From an uncultured Lachnospiraceae bacterium (GTDB lineage: Bacteria > Bacillota > Clostridia > Lachnospirales > Lachnospiraceae): a DNA stretch of 64,000 nucleotides. Of the stretch, positions 15,208-24,048 are shown piece by piece. Each line of letters begins with the position of its first letter. The first letter of the stretch is position 1. The notes beneath the pieces were generated by a model. That model searched no databases, was not told where the DNA came from, and saw only the letters and a list, made by a program, of their open reading frames with translations. Made by a program: the position numbers and the translations under genes. Location of the stretch: contig CAJTUC010000003.1 in the NCBI GenBank assembly GCA_910579395.1, positions 1 to 64,000 on the forward strand, written 5' to 3'.

Positions 15208-16581
15208 GTGAAACGAATAGAATCTTTGAAGAGGTTAATCATATCGGAGCTTCCGCTCATTGGCCTGTTCCTTTATACGAGTGTATATGCTTATTTCTGG
15301 ATGACGGATTATTATCCATATCTGCATCTGCATCGAGGACTGAACTATTATTTTAAGGGGCATATGCTGATGTTCCTGGTCTATTTCGTGTTGCTGTATT
15401 TTTTTACGAGCACATATGGAGGCTTGAAAATCGGATATTTGAAGCCGATAGATGTTTATTTTTCGCAGTTTTTCTCACTGATCGGTGTCAATGTGATTTC
15501 TTATCTGCAGATTTCATTGATGCGGAACTGGCTGGCAAATGCGAGGCCGATCGCTGCCACGATGCTGATACAGGTCGTGCTGTCCGCAGTATGGGTATAT
15601 GTTTGTAATATGCTTTACCGCAAGGTTTTTCCACCGCGGGAAATTCTGCTCGTGCATGGAGAACGTCCAATTAATGACATTGTGGCGAAGTTCGATTCCA
15701 GAAAGGACAAGTATAGAATTAACCGGTGTATGAACATTTCCGAGGGAATGGACAAAATTGAGAAGGAAATTCTGGCGGGTTATGGAGCAATCGTATTGTG
15801 GGATATTCCGATGCTGGAGCGAAATGAACTTCTGAAATATTGTTATAGCAAATCCATTCGTGTTTATATGATGCCGAAAATAACGGATGTACTCGTACAG
15901 GGGGCCGATCAGCTTCATTTGTTTGATACGCCGATTCTGCTGACAAGAGAGTATGCGCTGAAAGCGGAACAACGAATCGTAAAACGGCTCATCGATATTA
16001 TCTGCGCGCTCATTCTGTTAGTCATTGCTTCGCCTTTTATGTTGGTCACGGCGATAGTGATCAAGGCCTATGACAAGGGACCTGTTCTTTATAAACAGAT
16101 TCGCTGTACGATCAATGCAAAGGAATTCTATATTTTGAAGTTCCGCAGTATGCGTGTGGATGCGGAAAAGGACGGTGTCGCCAGACTTGCGTCCAAGAAT
16201 GATGACAGAATCACACCTGTTGGTAAGTTCATCCGGGCAGTCCGTATCGATGAACTGCCACAGCTTTTTAATATTTTAAAAGGAGATATGTCTTTTATCG
16301 GACCGCGTCCGGAACGTCCGGAGATTATTGCGCAGTATACGGAGGAAATGCCGGAATTTGTTTTCCGGATGAAAGTAAAAGCGGGACTGGCCGGCTATGC
16401 ACAGGTCTATGGGAAATACAATACGACGCCTTATGATAAGCTGAAACTGGACCTGACTTATATTGAGAATTATTCTGTATGGCTTGACTTGAAACTAATG
16501 CTGCTGACCTTAAAGATTTTATTTAAGCCGGAAAGCACGGAAGGCGTGGACAGCGGGCAGACGACAGCCAGGAAGATGTGA
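15208..16581 (+). CDS. polyprenyl glycosylphosphotransferase (initiating transferase)
   Basis: A 457-residue enzyme that starts lipid-linked repeat-unit synthesis by moving a sugar-1-phosphate onto undecaprenyl phosphate. It has several N-terminal membrane helices (about 15-130), a middle Rossmann-like domain, and the C-terminal bacterial sugar transferase domain. That domain has KRLIDIICALILLV, the FRSMR block, RIDELPQLFNILKGDMS and FIGPRPERP. The start is GTG, with GAGGTG five bases upstream. It is followed by a Wzz-like gene that overlaps its stop. The architecture fits WcaJ/WbaP-type enzymes; the sugar is not predictable. Confidence 0.92.
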   Translation: MKRIESLKRLIISELPLIGLFLYTSVYAYFWMTDYYPYLHLHRGLNYYFKGHMLMFLVYFVLLYFFTSTYGGLKIGYLKPIDVYFSQFFSLIGVNVISYLQISLMRNWLANARPIAATMLIQVVLSAVWVYVCNMLYRKVFPPREILLVHGERPINDIVAKFDSRKDKYRINRCMNISEGMDKIEKEILAGYGAIVLWDIPMLERNELLKYCYSKSIRVYMMPKITDVLVQGADQLHLFDTPILLTREYALKAEQRIVKRLIDIICALILLVIASPFMLVTAIVIKAYDKGPVLYKQIRCTINAKEFYILKFRSMRVDAEKDGVARLASKNDDRITPVGKFIRAVRIDELPQLFNILKGDMSFIGPRPERPEIIAQYTEEMPEFVFRMKVKAGLAGYAQVYGKYNTTPYDKLKLDLTYIENYSVWLDLKLMLLTLKILFKPESTEGVDSGQTTARKM

Positions 16582-17654
16582 AAGGTGTGATTGTTGGCGT
16601 GAAATACGGAAATGAGGGTATGGACTGTAAGAAATATTTTCTGCTTTTCCTGCAAAAATTCTGGCTTGCGGTGCTTGCGGCGGTCATTGGTGCGGCATTT
16701 GGCGGGGGGATTTATCTTTTTCATCATGTTGTGCTGAACAGCAACCGGGAATATCGGGCAGAGTCTAAAATTTATCTGGATTTTGCACCGGATGAGAGTG
16801 GAGAAATATATCAGGCTTACAATGGATATACCTGGAATGACCTGATGGCAACAAAGCCGATTCTGGATGGCACGATGGCACATCTGCCGGAAGATTATAC
16901 GGAAGAAGAGGTCATTTTGGCGACCAGGGCGGAAATTCTATCAGATCTGCGGCTGCTGACGATTACGGTCACGACTTTCAGTCCGGAACGGACAACAGAA
17001 ATTTTGAAAGCGACCGATCTATCGCTGGTGGAACTTGGAAAGCAGGCGAAAGAATTCAACGATATTCAGATTTACAGAGAAACGGAAGCCGAGCTGGTGG
17101 CAGCAGACCCACGGCTTTTACAGGCCGGGTTAGTCGGTTTTGCGCTTGCGCTCGCGGCCGCGCTTCTTGCGATGGCGCTTTGTTATGTATTGGATGATAA
17201 AATTTATGTGCCGGGCGATTTAAAGTGTGTTACGGGGCTTCCCTTTGTGGGATTTTGTCTCGAAGAAGCGGGAGATGGAAGAAAAGTATCCGGTGGCGTG
17301 ACAAATGAAGGTCTTGGACAGGGAAAAGATGCGGGAAAAGCAACAGACAGCAGAGAAAACAGGCTGCTTGAGAATTTGCAGAGGGATTTGGAGAAGAACT
17401 GGGCATATCTAGCCGGAAAGACCGGTACGCTTACGATGTTTGCCCTGGAGAAGAACCAGACGATAACTGCACAGACATATGAAGAACTGCGAAAGGCGGA
17501 TGGAGTGCTCTTAGCTGTCCCTTATGGAAAAATGGACAGGACGACGCTTGGCTATCGAATCGAGCAGCTGACATTACAGGAATGTAAACTTGCGGGCATT
17601 CTCATTCAGAATGCCGATATGAGGTTATTAAAATGGTATTACAATCACCTTTAG
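16578..17654 (+). CDS. Wzz-like chain-length protein with degenerate kinase-like tail
   Basis: A protein of about 358 residues. Two membrane helices (about 28-52 and 183-205) flank an extracytoplasmic Wzz-type domain. The cytoplasmic tail after about 210 resembles the end of CpsD/CapB-type tyrosine kinases (DGVLLAVPYGKMDRTT, then KLAGILIQN). No Walker A motif or tyrosine cluster is seen, so it is probably a non-catalytic co-polymerase. The GTG start overlaps the preceding stop; ATG 16620 after GAGGG is an alternative. It overlaps the next gene by 22 bases. Confidence 0.7.
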   Translation: MKGVIVGVKYGNEGMDCKKYFLLFLQKFWLAVLAAVIGAAFGGGIYLFHHVVLNSNREYRAESKIYLDFAPDESGEIYQAYNGYTWNDLMATKPILDGTMAHLPEDYTEEEVILATRAEILSDLRLLTITVTTFSPERTTEILKATDLSLVELGKQAKEFNDIQIYRETEAELVAADPRLLQAGLVGFALALAAALLAMALCYVLDDKIYVPGDLKCVTGLPFVGFCLEEAGDGRKVSGGVTNEGLGQGKDAGKATDSRENRLLENLQRDLEKNWAYLAGKTGTLTMFALEKNQTITAQTYEELRKADGVLLAVPYGKMDRTTLGYRIEQLTLQECKLAGILIQNADMRLLKWYYNHL

Positions 17655-18433
17655 GGGTTCAGGTTCTGGTATCTACAGTAAATCAGGATGTCCGGGCATT
17701 GGCTGAGAAAATGAATCTGGAAACGCGGGCTGTCATCGTGAACCAATGCGATGCGTATGATTATCGGATATGGAATACAGAGGGCGGCCCGATACAGAGT
17801 TTCAGCATGGCAGAACGGGGTGTCGGACTCAGTCGGAATACGGCGCTGCTGCATGCGGATGCGGATATATGTCTGTTTTCGGATGAGGATATCGTGTTGG
17901 AAAAGGGATATCAGGATACGATTCGGGAAGCTTATGCACAACATCCGGACGCGGACATGCTTCTTTTTAATGTTCGGGTGGCGCCTGACAGAAGAACTTA
18001 CTGGAATGAGCGGGTGAAGCGGATACGCTGGTACAATTACGGGAGGTATCCGGCTTACAGCATTTCCGGGAAGCTGGATGCTTTTAGGCGGGCGAATGTG
18101 CACTTTTCTCTTTTGTTTGGCGGCGGCGCAAAGTATAGTAACGGAGAGGACAGTTTGTTTCTGCGGGACTGCCTGCGGTCAGGGCTCAGAATTTACGCCG
18201 TACCAGCCTGTATTGGAGAAGAAATTCCGAGAGAATCTACATGGTTTCATGGATTTACGGAGAAGTTTTTTATGGACAGGGGAGTGCTCTATCACTATCT
18301 GTATGGAAAACTTTCCAGGGTCTTTTCCCTGCGTTTTCTGCTTAAAAATAAGGGTGAAATGTGCGCGGAAATTCCGCTTAAAAAGGCATACTGGCTGATG
18401 AAAGAGGGAATCCGCTCGCAGAAAAAGCATTAA
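17633..18433 (+). CDS. GT2-like glycosyltransferase
   Basis: A transferase-like protein of 266 residues. QVLVSTVNQD at the N-terminus, ERGVGLSRNTALLHADADICLFSDEDIV (a GT-A acceptor loop with an SDED metal site near residue 84) and a later GEDSLFLRDCL block place it in a GT2 subgroup common in Firmicute capsule loci. It overlaps the Wzz-like gene by 22 bases, so it belongs to the same operon. Donor and acceptor are unknown. Confidence 0.75.
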   Translation: MVLQSPLGVQVLVSTVNQDVRALAEKMNLETRAVIVNQCDAYDYRIWNTEGGPIQSFSMAERGVGLSRNTALLHADADICLFSDEDIVLEKGYQDTIREAYAQHPDADMLLFNVRVAPDRRTYWNERVKRIRWYNYGRYPAYSISGKLDAFRRANVHFSLLFGGGAKYSNGEDSLFLRDCLRSGLRIYAVPACIGEEIPRESTWFHGFTEKFFMDRGVLYHYLYGKLSRVFSLRFLLKNKGEMCAEIPLKKAYWLMKEGIRSQKKH

Positions 18434-18452
18434 GAAGGGTAAGGGAATCACC

Positions 18453-19559
18453 ATGATCTTGTATCTTACAGTCGCGGTGGGAACGGTGCTGCTTGCGGCC
18501 ATGGTCGAGAGCCATCCGGCCACGCTGCCTTATAGGGTGACGAGACAGCAGATGTGCAACAGAGTCTGTCTGTTGGCTGTTTTTCTCATTCTTTTTGCAT
18601 TGTCTGCGTGCAGACAGAATGTGGGAAATGATTATGCCAAATATGTAGAGTTCATGCATCTTGTCAATTCAAATGCGTATGTGCCGACGGAGCCCGGTTT
18701 TAATTTGTTGGTAAGGATAGTCTATGGAGTATCGGGATTTGAGAATCATCTGCTTGTTTTTGCGATTTATGCCTTTGTGACGATTTTATTGTTTCTACTG
18801 GCGATTTATGAGCAGAGCGACGAGTTTCCAATGACGTATTTTCTGTTCATGGCGCTCGGATATTATTTTCAGACGTTCAGTACCGTGCGCTATTATCTGG
18901 CACTGGCGATTGCGCTTTATTCCATGAAGTTCGTCATACGCAGACAGTGGGGCAGATTTATTCTGTTGGTAATCCTGGGAAGCTTTTTTCACAAGTCGCT
19001 TCTCGTGATCCTGCCTTTGTATTTTCTGGCATCCGTTATATGGAAAAAATGGCAGCTTGCACTCATCGGTATTTTTTGCACGACATTTCTTTTCTTTCAG
19101 GATTTTTACTTAAAGGTGGTCGTATTTCTGTATCCGACTTATGAGGATACGGAGTATTTGGAAGGCGGTACGAGCTATATCAATATCCTGCGCTGTCTTG
19201 CGGTGCTTGTGATTTCGTTGTTTTATTACCGGAAAAGCATACGGGATGATCGGAAGATGCAGTTTTATTTTTATCTGAACCTGGGCGCGCTCGTATTGTA
19301 TGTATTTTGTTCTTTTCTGCCGATCATTTCCCGTATCGGGTATTACCTGACGATCAGCCATATTCTGTTTCTGCCGGCGCTGCTCGGGAAAACGGAGAAC
19401 GGCAGATGGAAGAAACTTCTGCAGGTGGGAACGGTCACGGCGGCGGTGCTTTATTTTGCTGTTTTTATGAGCAGGGCGTATGACGATGGGCTGTTGATTC
19501 TGCCGTATAAAAGCTTTTTCTTTCATGATATGGTGAATATTTTATCGGATATGAACTAG
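18453..19559 (+). CDS. EpsG family protein (polysaccharide polymerase-like)
   Basis: An integral membrane protein of 368 residues with about 10 helices. The EpsG-type features are NVGNDYAKYVEF near residue 55, PTEPGFNLL, the TVRYYLALAIALYS helix and SFFHKSLLVILPLYF. EpsG proteins are the Wzy-like candidates in Bacillus-type exopolysaccharide clusters. It is the only clear polymerase candidate in this half of the locus. Confidence 0.85.
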   Translation: MILYLTVAVGTVLLAAMVESHPATLPYRVTRQQMCNRVCLLAVFLILFALSACRQNVGNDYAKYVEFMHLVNSNAYVPTEPGFNLLVRIVYGVSGFENHLLVFAIYAFVTILLFLLAIYEQSDEFPMTYFLFMALGYYFQTFSTVRYYLALAIALYSMKFVIRRQWGRFILLVILGSFFHKSLLVILPLYFLASVIWKKWQLALIGIFCTTFLFFQDFYLKVVVFLYPTYEDTEYLEGGTSYINILRCLAVLVISLFYYRKSIRDDRKMQFYFYLNLGALVLYVFCSFLPIISRIGYYLTISHILFLPALLGKTENGRWKKLLQVGTVTAAVLYFAVFMSRAYDDGLLILPYKSFFFHDMVNILSDMN

Positions 19560-19642
19560 GGCAAGAAGATTTTTTAATACTCACGGCAAGGACTGCTTCG
19601 TGAAGAAGTTCTACGATTTGCCTAAGGCAAATCTTTCTTGCC
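19560..19642 (+). repeat. structured leader, family B copy 1
   Basis: The outer stem GGCAAGAA / TTCTTGCC (19560-19567, 19635-19642) encloses TCACG / CGTGA and an 8-bp hairpin GATTTGCC-TAA-GGCAAATC (19615-19633). The word GAAGTTCTACG and the geometry of the last hairpin recur at 50227-50263, with different but still paired bases. It lies 48 bases before the next glycosyltransferase gene. Confidence 0.65.
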
Positions 19643-19690
19643 TTGGCTTATGAATTATTTGCTGTAAACTGATTAAAGGTAGGTGGTAGC

Positions 19691-20509
19691 ATGGCGGAGC
19701 CGGTGTTTTCAATTCTGGTGGTATGCTTGAATCCCGGTGATAAATTGAGAACGACATTAGAAAGCATCCGTGAGCAGACTTTTCGGAATTATGAGGTCAT
19801 TATCAAAGACGGACTTTCTTCAGATGGTTCGCTTGATTTTGTAAAAGAGGTCACAGAAGAGTTTCCGTCTCTGCGGATGATCAGGAAAAAAGACGGCGGT
19901 ATCTATGATGCCATGAATCAGGCGGTGCAGGAGGCCGAAGGCAGGTATCTTTATTTCCTGAACTGCGGAGATAAATTCTATCATGAAAAAGTATTGGAGG
20001 AGATAGCCGGATTGATTGCAGGGCATCCGGCGAATGCAGGCATTTATTATGGGAATATATACGAGAGGCTGACGGGGCGTGAAGTGGCTTCCAATCCAAG
20101 GCTGGATGCTTTCGGATGTTATCGGAATGTGCCCTGCCACCAGGCCTGTTTCTATGACAGGAAACTTCTGCTCGCCCATCCTTTTGAGACGAAGTATCGT
20201 GTCAGGGCGGATTATGAGCAGTTTCTCTGGTGCTTTTTTACGAAGGGAGCGGAGACGTCATTTGTATATGGTGATATTCTGATTGCGGATTATGAGGGCG
20301 GTGGATTTTCGGAAACGGGAAAGAATCGCAGGATTTCTGCTGTGGAGCACAGGGAAATCGCCAGAAAATATATGCCTGCGGGGAAGGTATGGAAATATAG
20401 GATGATCATGTGGGTGACATTGGCACCCGTTCGGACTTGGATTGCCAGGAATCCGGTGACATCCGGTTTTTATAATGGACTGAAGAAAAAAATTTACGGG
20501 AAGGGGTAA
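19691..20509 (+). CDS. GT2 glycosyltransferase (WcaE-like)
   Basis: A 272-residue GT-A transferase with SILVVCLNPGDKLRTTLESI, KDGLSSDGS, the acceptor block RKKDGGIYDAMNQAV and YFLNCGDKF. The GGIYDAMN motif is characteristic of the WcaA/WcaE-like subgroup in colanic-acid and capsule clusters. A structured leader precedes it, and the TAGGTGG ribosome site is close to the ATG. Confidence 0.85.
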   Translation: MAEPVFSILVVCLNPGDKLRTTLESIREQTFRNYEVIIKDGLSSDGSLDFVKEVTEEFPSLRMIRKKDGGIYDAMNQAVQEAEGRYLYFLNCGDKFYHEKVLEEIAGLIAGHPANAGIYYGNIYERLTGREVASNPRLDAFGCYRNVPCHQACFYDRKLLLAHPFETKYRVRADYEQFLWCFFTKGAETSFVYGDILIADYEGGGFSETGKNRRISAVEHREIARKYMPAGKVWKYRMIMWVTLAPVRTWIARNPVTSGFYNGLKKKIYGKG

Positions 20510-20520
20510 GGTGTTGAGGG

Positions 20521-21807
20521 ATGAAGGTGCTTTGGGTATGCAATATTATGATTCCGGCAATCGCCAAAAAATTAGGACTTCCATATAGCAATCGGGAGGG
20601 CTGGCTGACTGCTGTGCTGGACAGGGTGTTACAGGAGCAGCATCGCCACAGGATCACATTGGGGATTGCGTTTCCGGTAACAGAAGAGATAGGAAACATG
20701 AACAGGGAACTGGTGCTTGCGGGGGATGAGACCTGTGCCTGTTATGGGTTTGTAGAGAATTTGAATACACCGGAACAATATGACAGTAAGATTGAAAAAA
20801 GAATGAAGGAGATTATCGAGAATTTTCAGCCGGATATGATTCATATTTTCGGAACGGAATTTCCGCATACGCTGGCATGTGTGCGCGCCTATCGGAATCC
20901 GGCAAGGACGCTGATCGGAATGCAGGGGCTTGTTTCTGCCTGCGCGGCAGCATATATGGCTGATCTGCCGGGGAAAATACAGAGAAAGGCGACGTTCCGG
21001 GATTTGGTCAGAAAGGACGGCCTCAAACAGCAGCAGAAAAAATTTTACAAGAGGGGGCTGTATGAAAAGGAGGCGCTGCGCTTGACGGGGCATGTGGCCG
21101 GCCGAACGGATTTTGACAGGGAGACGGCGGCCAAGATTAATCCGGAAGCGACCTATCATTTTTTGAATGAAACGCTCAGGAGTTGTTTTTATAAGGACAG
21201 ATGGAAGCGGAATGCCTGTATTCCATATAGCATTTTTTTGAGTCAGGGCGATTACCCGTTAAAGGGTTTTCATTATCTGTTACAGGCGATGCCGGCGGTA
21301 TTGGAGCGGTTCCCCGATGCGCATATTTATGTGGCGGGCAATAATATTCTGCGGAGCAATACAGGAAAAGACAAACTGAAACTTTCCGGCTATGGAAAAT
21401 ATTTGAAGAAGCTGATCAAAGACAATCAGTTGAAAGATAAAGTCACGATGCTCGGTATGTTGGATGAGGACGGTATGAAAGAGCAGTTTTTAAAGAGCCA
21501 TGTTTTTGTCTGTCCTTCAGCGATGGAGAATTCTCCGAACTCTCTCGGAGAGGCGATGCTGCTCGGTGTACCCTGTGTGGCGGCAGATGTAGGCGGTATC
21601 CATAATCTTCTGATAGACGGAGGTGATGGGGTCTTATATCCGGCGGGCAGTGTAGAAGGGCTGGCAGAAAAGCTCATAGAGATTTTTGCGAAAGAAGCGA
21701 TCACCGAGAAATATTCGGACAATGCCAGACGGCATGCACGGGAGACACATGACGCTGACCAGAATTATTATAAGATGATACGGATTTATCAGGAAATTAT
21801 AGGGTGA
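20521..21807 (+). CDS. GT4 glycosyltransferase
   Basis: A 428-residue retaining GT-B transferase. The N-terminal acceptor domain includes IHIFGTEFPH. The C-terminal nucleotide-sugar domain shows LKGFHYLLQAMP, VTMLGMLDEDGMKEQF and the E-X7-E-type block PSAMENSPNSLGEAMLLGVP (glutamates about 339 and 347). The ribosome site GGGATG is poor. It belongs to the same operon as its neighbours and presumably adds one repeat-unit sugar. Confidence 0.88.
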   Translation: MKVLWVCNIMIPAIAKKLGLPYSNREGWLTAVLDRVLQEQHRHRITLGIAFPVTEEIGNMNRELVLAGDETCACYGFVENLNTPEQYDSKIEKRMKEIIENFQPDMIHIFGTEFPHTLACVRAYRNPARTLIGMQGLVSACAAAYMADLPGKIQRKATFRDLVRKDGLKQQQKKFYKRGLYEKEALRLTGHVAGRTDFDRETAAKINPEATYHFLNETLRSCFYKDRWKRNACIPYSIFLSQGDYPLKGFHYLLQAMPAVLERFPDAHIYVAGNNILRSNTGKDKLKLSGYGKYLKKLIKDNQLKDKVTMLGMLDEDGMKEQFLKSHVFVCPSAMENSPNSLGEAMLLGVPCVAADVGGIHNLLIDGGDGVLYPAGSVEGLAEKLIEIFAKEAITEKYSDNARRHARETHDADQNYYKMIRIYQEIIG

Positions 21808-21810
21808 GCT

Positions 21811-22992
21811 ATGAAAATAACTTTTGTATCGAATTATATCAATCACCACCAGATACCTTTTTCCAATGCACTTTATGAGCGGCTGGGGAAAGATTACTGC
21901 TTTGTGCAGACGATGCCGATGGAAGAAGAACGGGTGATGATGGGGTGGGAAGTCGATGTTGGAGCGCTCCCCTATGTGCGCTGTCTCTATGAGGATGAAT
22001 ATGCGTGCCGCAGAGCGATAGCGGAAAGCGATGTTGTATTGCTTGGCTGGACGGAGCGGGAAGACATCGCTGCAGAACGGCTGCGTTCCGGGAAAATAAC
22101 GATACGCATCAGTGAGCGGCTCTATCGGGAGGGACAGTGGAAAGCTATTTCTCCGAGAGGGCTTTTGGCAAAATACCAGGAACATATCCGGTATCGGAAA
22201 CAGAACGTATATCTGCTATGTGCCGGCGCCTATGCCGCATCGGATTTTCATATGATTGGCGCTTATCCGGGAAAAATGTTTCGTTGGGGATATTTTCCGG
22301 AAACAAGAATTTATACGGAGGAAAAGTTCGCAGCCATGAAAAAAGACGGCCCGCTGCAGATTGTGTGGGCGGGAAGGTTTATTCCGTTAAAACACCCGGA
22401 ATATGTGGTAATGCTTGCAGAATGCCTGCAGAAAAAAGGCTATGATTTCCGGGTGCATATGCTTGGGAGCGGAGAACTGGAGCAGGATATTAGGCAGCAG
22501 GTAAGCCGTGGCGGGCTGTCGGGGAAATTTATATTCTATGGCTATCAGGAACCGGATAAAGTCAGGGATGTGATGGAACAGTGCCATATTCATCTTTTTA
22601 CGAGCAATTATCTGGAGGGCTGGGGCGCGGTCGTCAATGAGGGAATGAACAGCGGCTGTGTGGAAGTGGTGAATGCGCAGGTCGGCGCAGCGCCTTATCT
22701 GATTCAGCATGGAAAGAACGGATTTGTTTATCCGAATGATTCCTATACGGAGATGGAAGCGCTTGTATTAGATCTGTTTGAGCACTGGGAAGAACGGAAA
22801 CAAATGGGCTCTGCTGCATATCGGACGATTGTCGGGGAGTGGAATGCGGAGCATGCGGCGGAAGAACTGCAGCGCTTTCTGCGTGGCCTGACAGAAGGAA
22901 AACTGCTTCCGGCATCCAGCGGGCCGCTCAGTCCGGCACCTGCCATTGCGCCAGGGAAAATGTATGGGGCAATGATGCGCGGAGAGGTCTGA
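21811..22992 (+). CDS. GT4 glycosyltransferase
   Basis: A 393-residue GT-B transferase starting three bases after the previous stop. It begins MKITFVSNYINHHQIPFSNAL. The donor site is visible as VWAGRFIPLKHPEYVV, FYGYQEPDKVRDVMEQCHIHLF and EGWGAVVNEGMNSGCV. The first glutamate of the usual E-X7-E pair is conserved in the WGAVVNE region. The last 30 or so residues are Pro/Ala-rich and unlike the family. Specificity is unknown. Confidence 0.85.
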   Translation: MKITFVSNYINHHQIPFSNALYERLGKDYCFVQTMPMEEERVMMGWEVDVGALPYVRCLYEDEYACRRAIAESDVVLLGWTEREDIAAERLRSGKITIRISERLYREGQWKAISPRGLLAKYQEHIRYRKQNVYLLCAGAYAASDFHMIGAYPGKMFRWGYFPETRIYTEEKFAAMKKDGPLQIVWAGRFIPLKHPEYVVMLAECLQKKGYDFRVHMLGSGELEQDIRQQVSRGGLSGKFIFYGYQEPDKVRDVMEQCHIHLFTSNYLEGWGAVVNEGMNSGCVEVVNAQVGAAPYLIQHGKNGFVYPNDSYTEMEALVLDLFEHWEERKQMGSAAYRTIVGEWNAEHAAEELQRFLRGLTEGKLLPASSGPLSPAPAIAPGKMYGAMMRGEV

Positions 22993-23005
22993 AGGAAGGT
23001 TTTGT

Positions 23006-23998
23006 ATGGAAAATTTGAAGATCAGTGTTATCATACCGGTTTATAATACCTTGAATTGTCTGGAAAGATGCGTGGATTCCGTTTGTGGGCAGACCTATGA
23101 AAATCTGGAGATCATTCTGGTGGATGACGGTTCAACGGACGGTACGGGGCAGTTATGCGATACATTGGCGAAACGGGATAGCAGAATCCGTGTATATCAT
23201 AAAGAGAACGGCGGCGCATCGTCTGCCCGGAATATGGGGCTGCAGAAATCATCGGGTGATTATGTTGGTTTTGTGGACAGCGATGATTACATCGATGCAG
23301 ATGTCTATCAGAAGATGGCGGAACTTGCCGTGGAGAAAAACTATCCGGTCGTTCAGATTTCCAGAGACGAAAGAGATGAGAACGGAAACCGGCTGGCGGA
23401 TGTCTGCATACCGCCGGAAAGGGTGCGGTTCTGTGATTCGGAGACTTTTATCAAAGAACTGTTACTGCATCGGGGTGATTGTTCCTTCTGTACGAAACTG
23501 CTGAAAAAGGAATTGTTTGCACAGCATTGTTTTCCGGAAGGCGAACTGAATGAGGATTTCAAGCTTTTGATCGAACTGTTGATGCAGATAGAAGGAATTG
23601 CCATATTGCCAAAACAGGGCTACCATGTGGTCTGCAGGAGCGACAGTACGACAAGAAAGCGTTCCGAGGACAGTTTTTCGAGGGTGTTCCTCGATATCGT
23701 GGAGAATGCGGACAGAATGCAGGAACTTGTGGACAGCGCTTATCCGGCGCTGCATGAATATGCGATTCGTTTTAATCTGTATCAGAGATTGGATTATATG
23801 CTGCATATTCCCCTTTCACAGATGAAAAAAGAAAATGCCTTTTATCAGAGCGTGAAAAAGTATCTCAGAGTGCATATCGGGGATACCATACGCAATTCCT
23901 GGCTGACAAGGAAAAATAAGGCATATCTGCTTTTGCTGACAGCGGCGCCGAAGACGGTGCGGCGGGTTCATGGATGGAAGATGCGGATTGGAAAGTGA
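23006..23998 (+). CDS. GT2 glycosyltransferase
   Basis: A transferase of 330 residues with ISVIIPVYNTLNCLERCV, LVDDGSTDGTGQLCD, GGASSARNMGL and GFVDSDDYID (the DXD-type site). This is the common EpsJ/CpsI-like bacterial capsule GT2 form. The C-terminal helical half is less conserved. GGAAGG lies upstream of the ATG. The predicted role is addition of a repeat-unit sugar in the cytoplasm. Confidence 0.87.
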   Translation: MENLKISVIIPVYNTLNCLERCVDSVCGQTYENLEIILVDDGSTDGTGQLCDTLAKRDSRIRVYHKENGGASSARNMGLQKSSGDYVGFVDSDDYIDADVYQKMAELAVEKNYPVVQISRDERDENGNRLADVCIPPERVRFCDSETFIKELLLHRGDCSFCTKLLKKELFAQHCFPEGELNEDFKLLIELLMQIEGIAILPKQGYHVVCRSDSTTRKRSEDSFSRVFLDIVENADRMQELVDSAYPALHEYAIRFNLYQRLDYMLHIPLSQMKKENAFYQSVKKYLRVHIGDTIRNSWLTRKNKAYLLLLTAAPKTVRRVHGWKMRIGK

Positions 23999-24048
23999 AG
24001 GAATATGGGGAAAAGAAAGAACGCGGATTGAGCGGAACGGATTGGACT

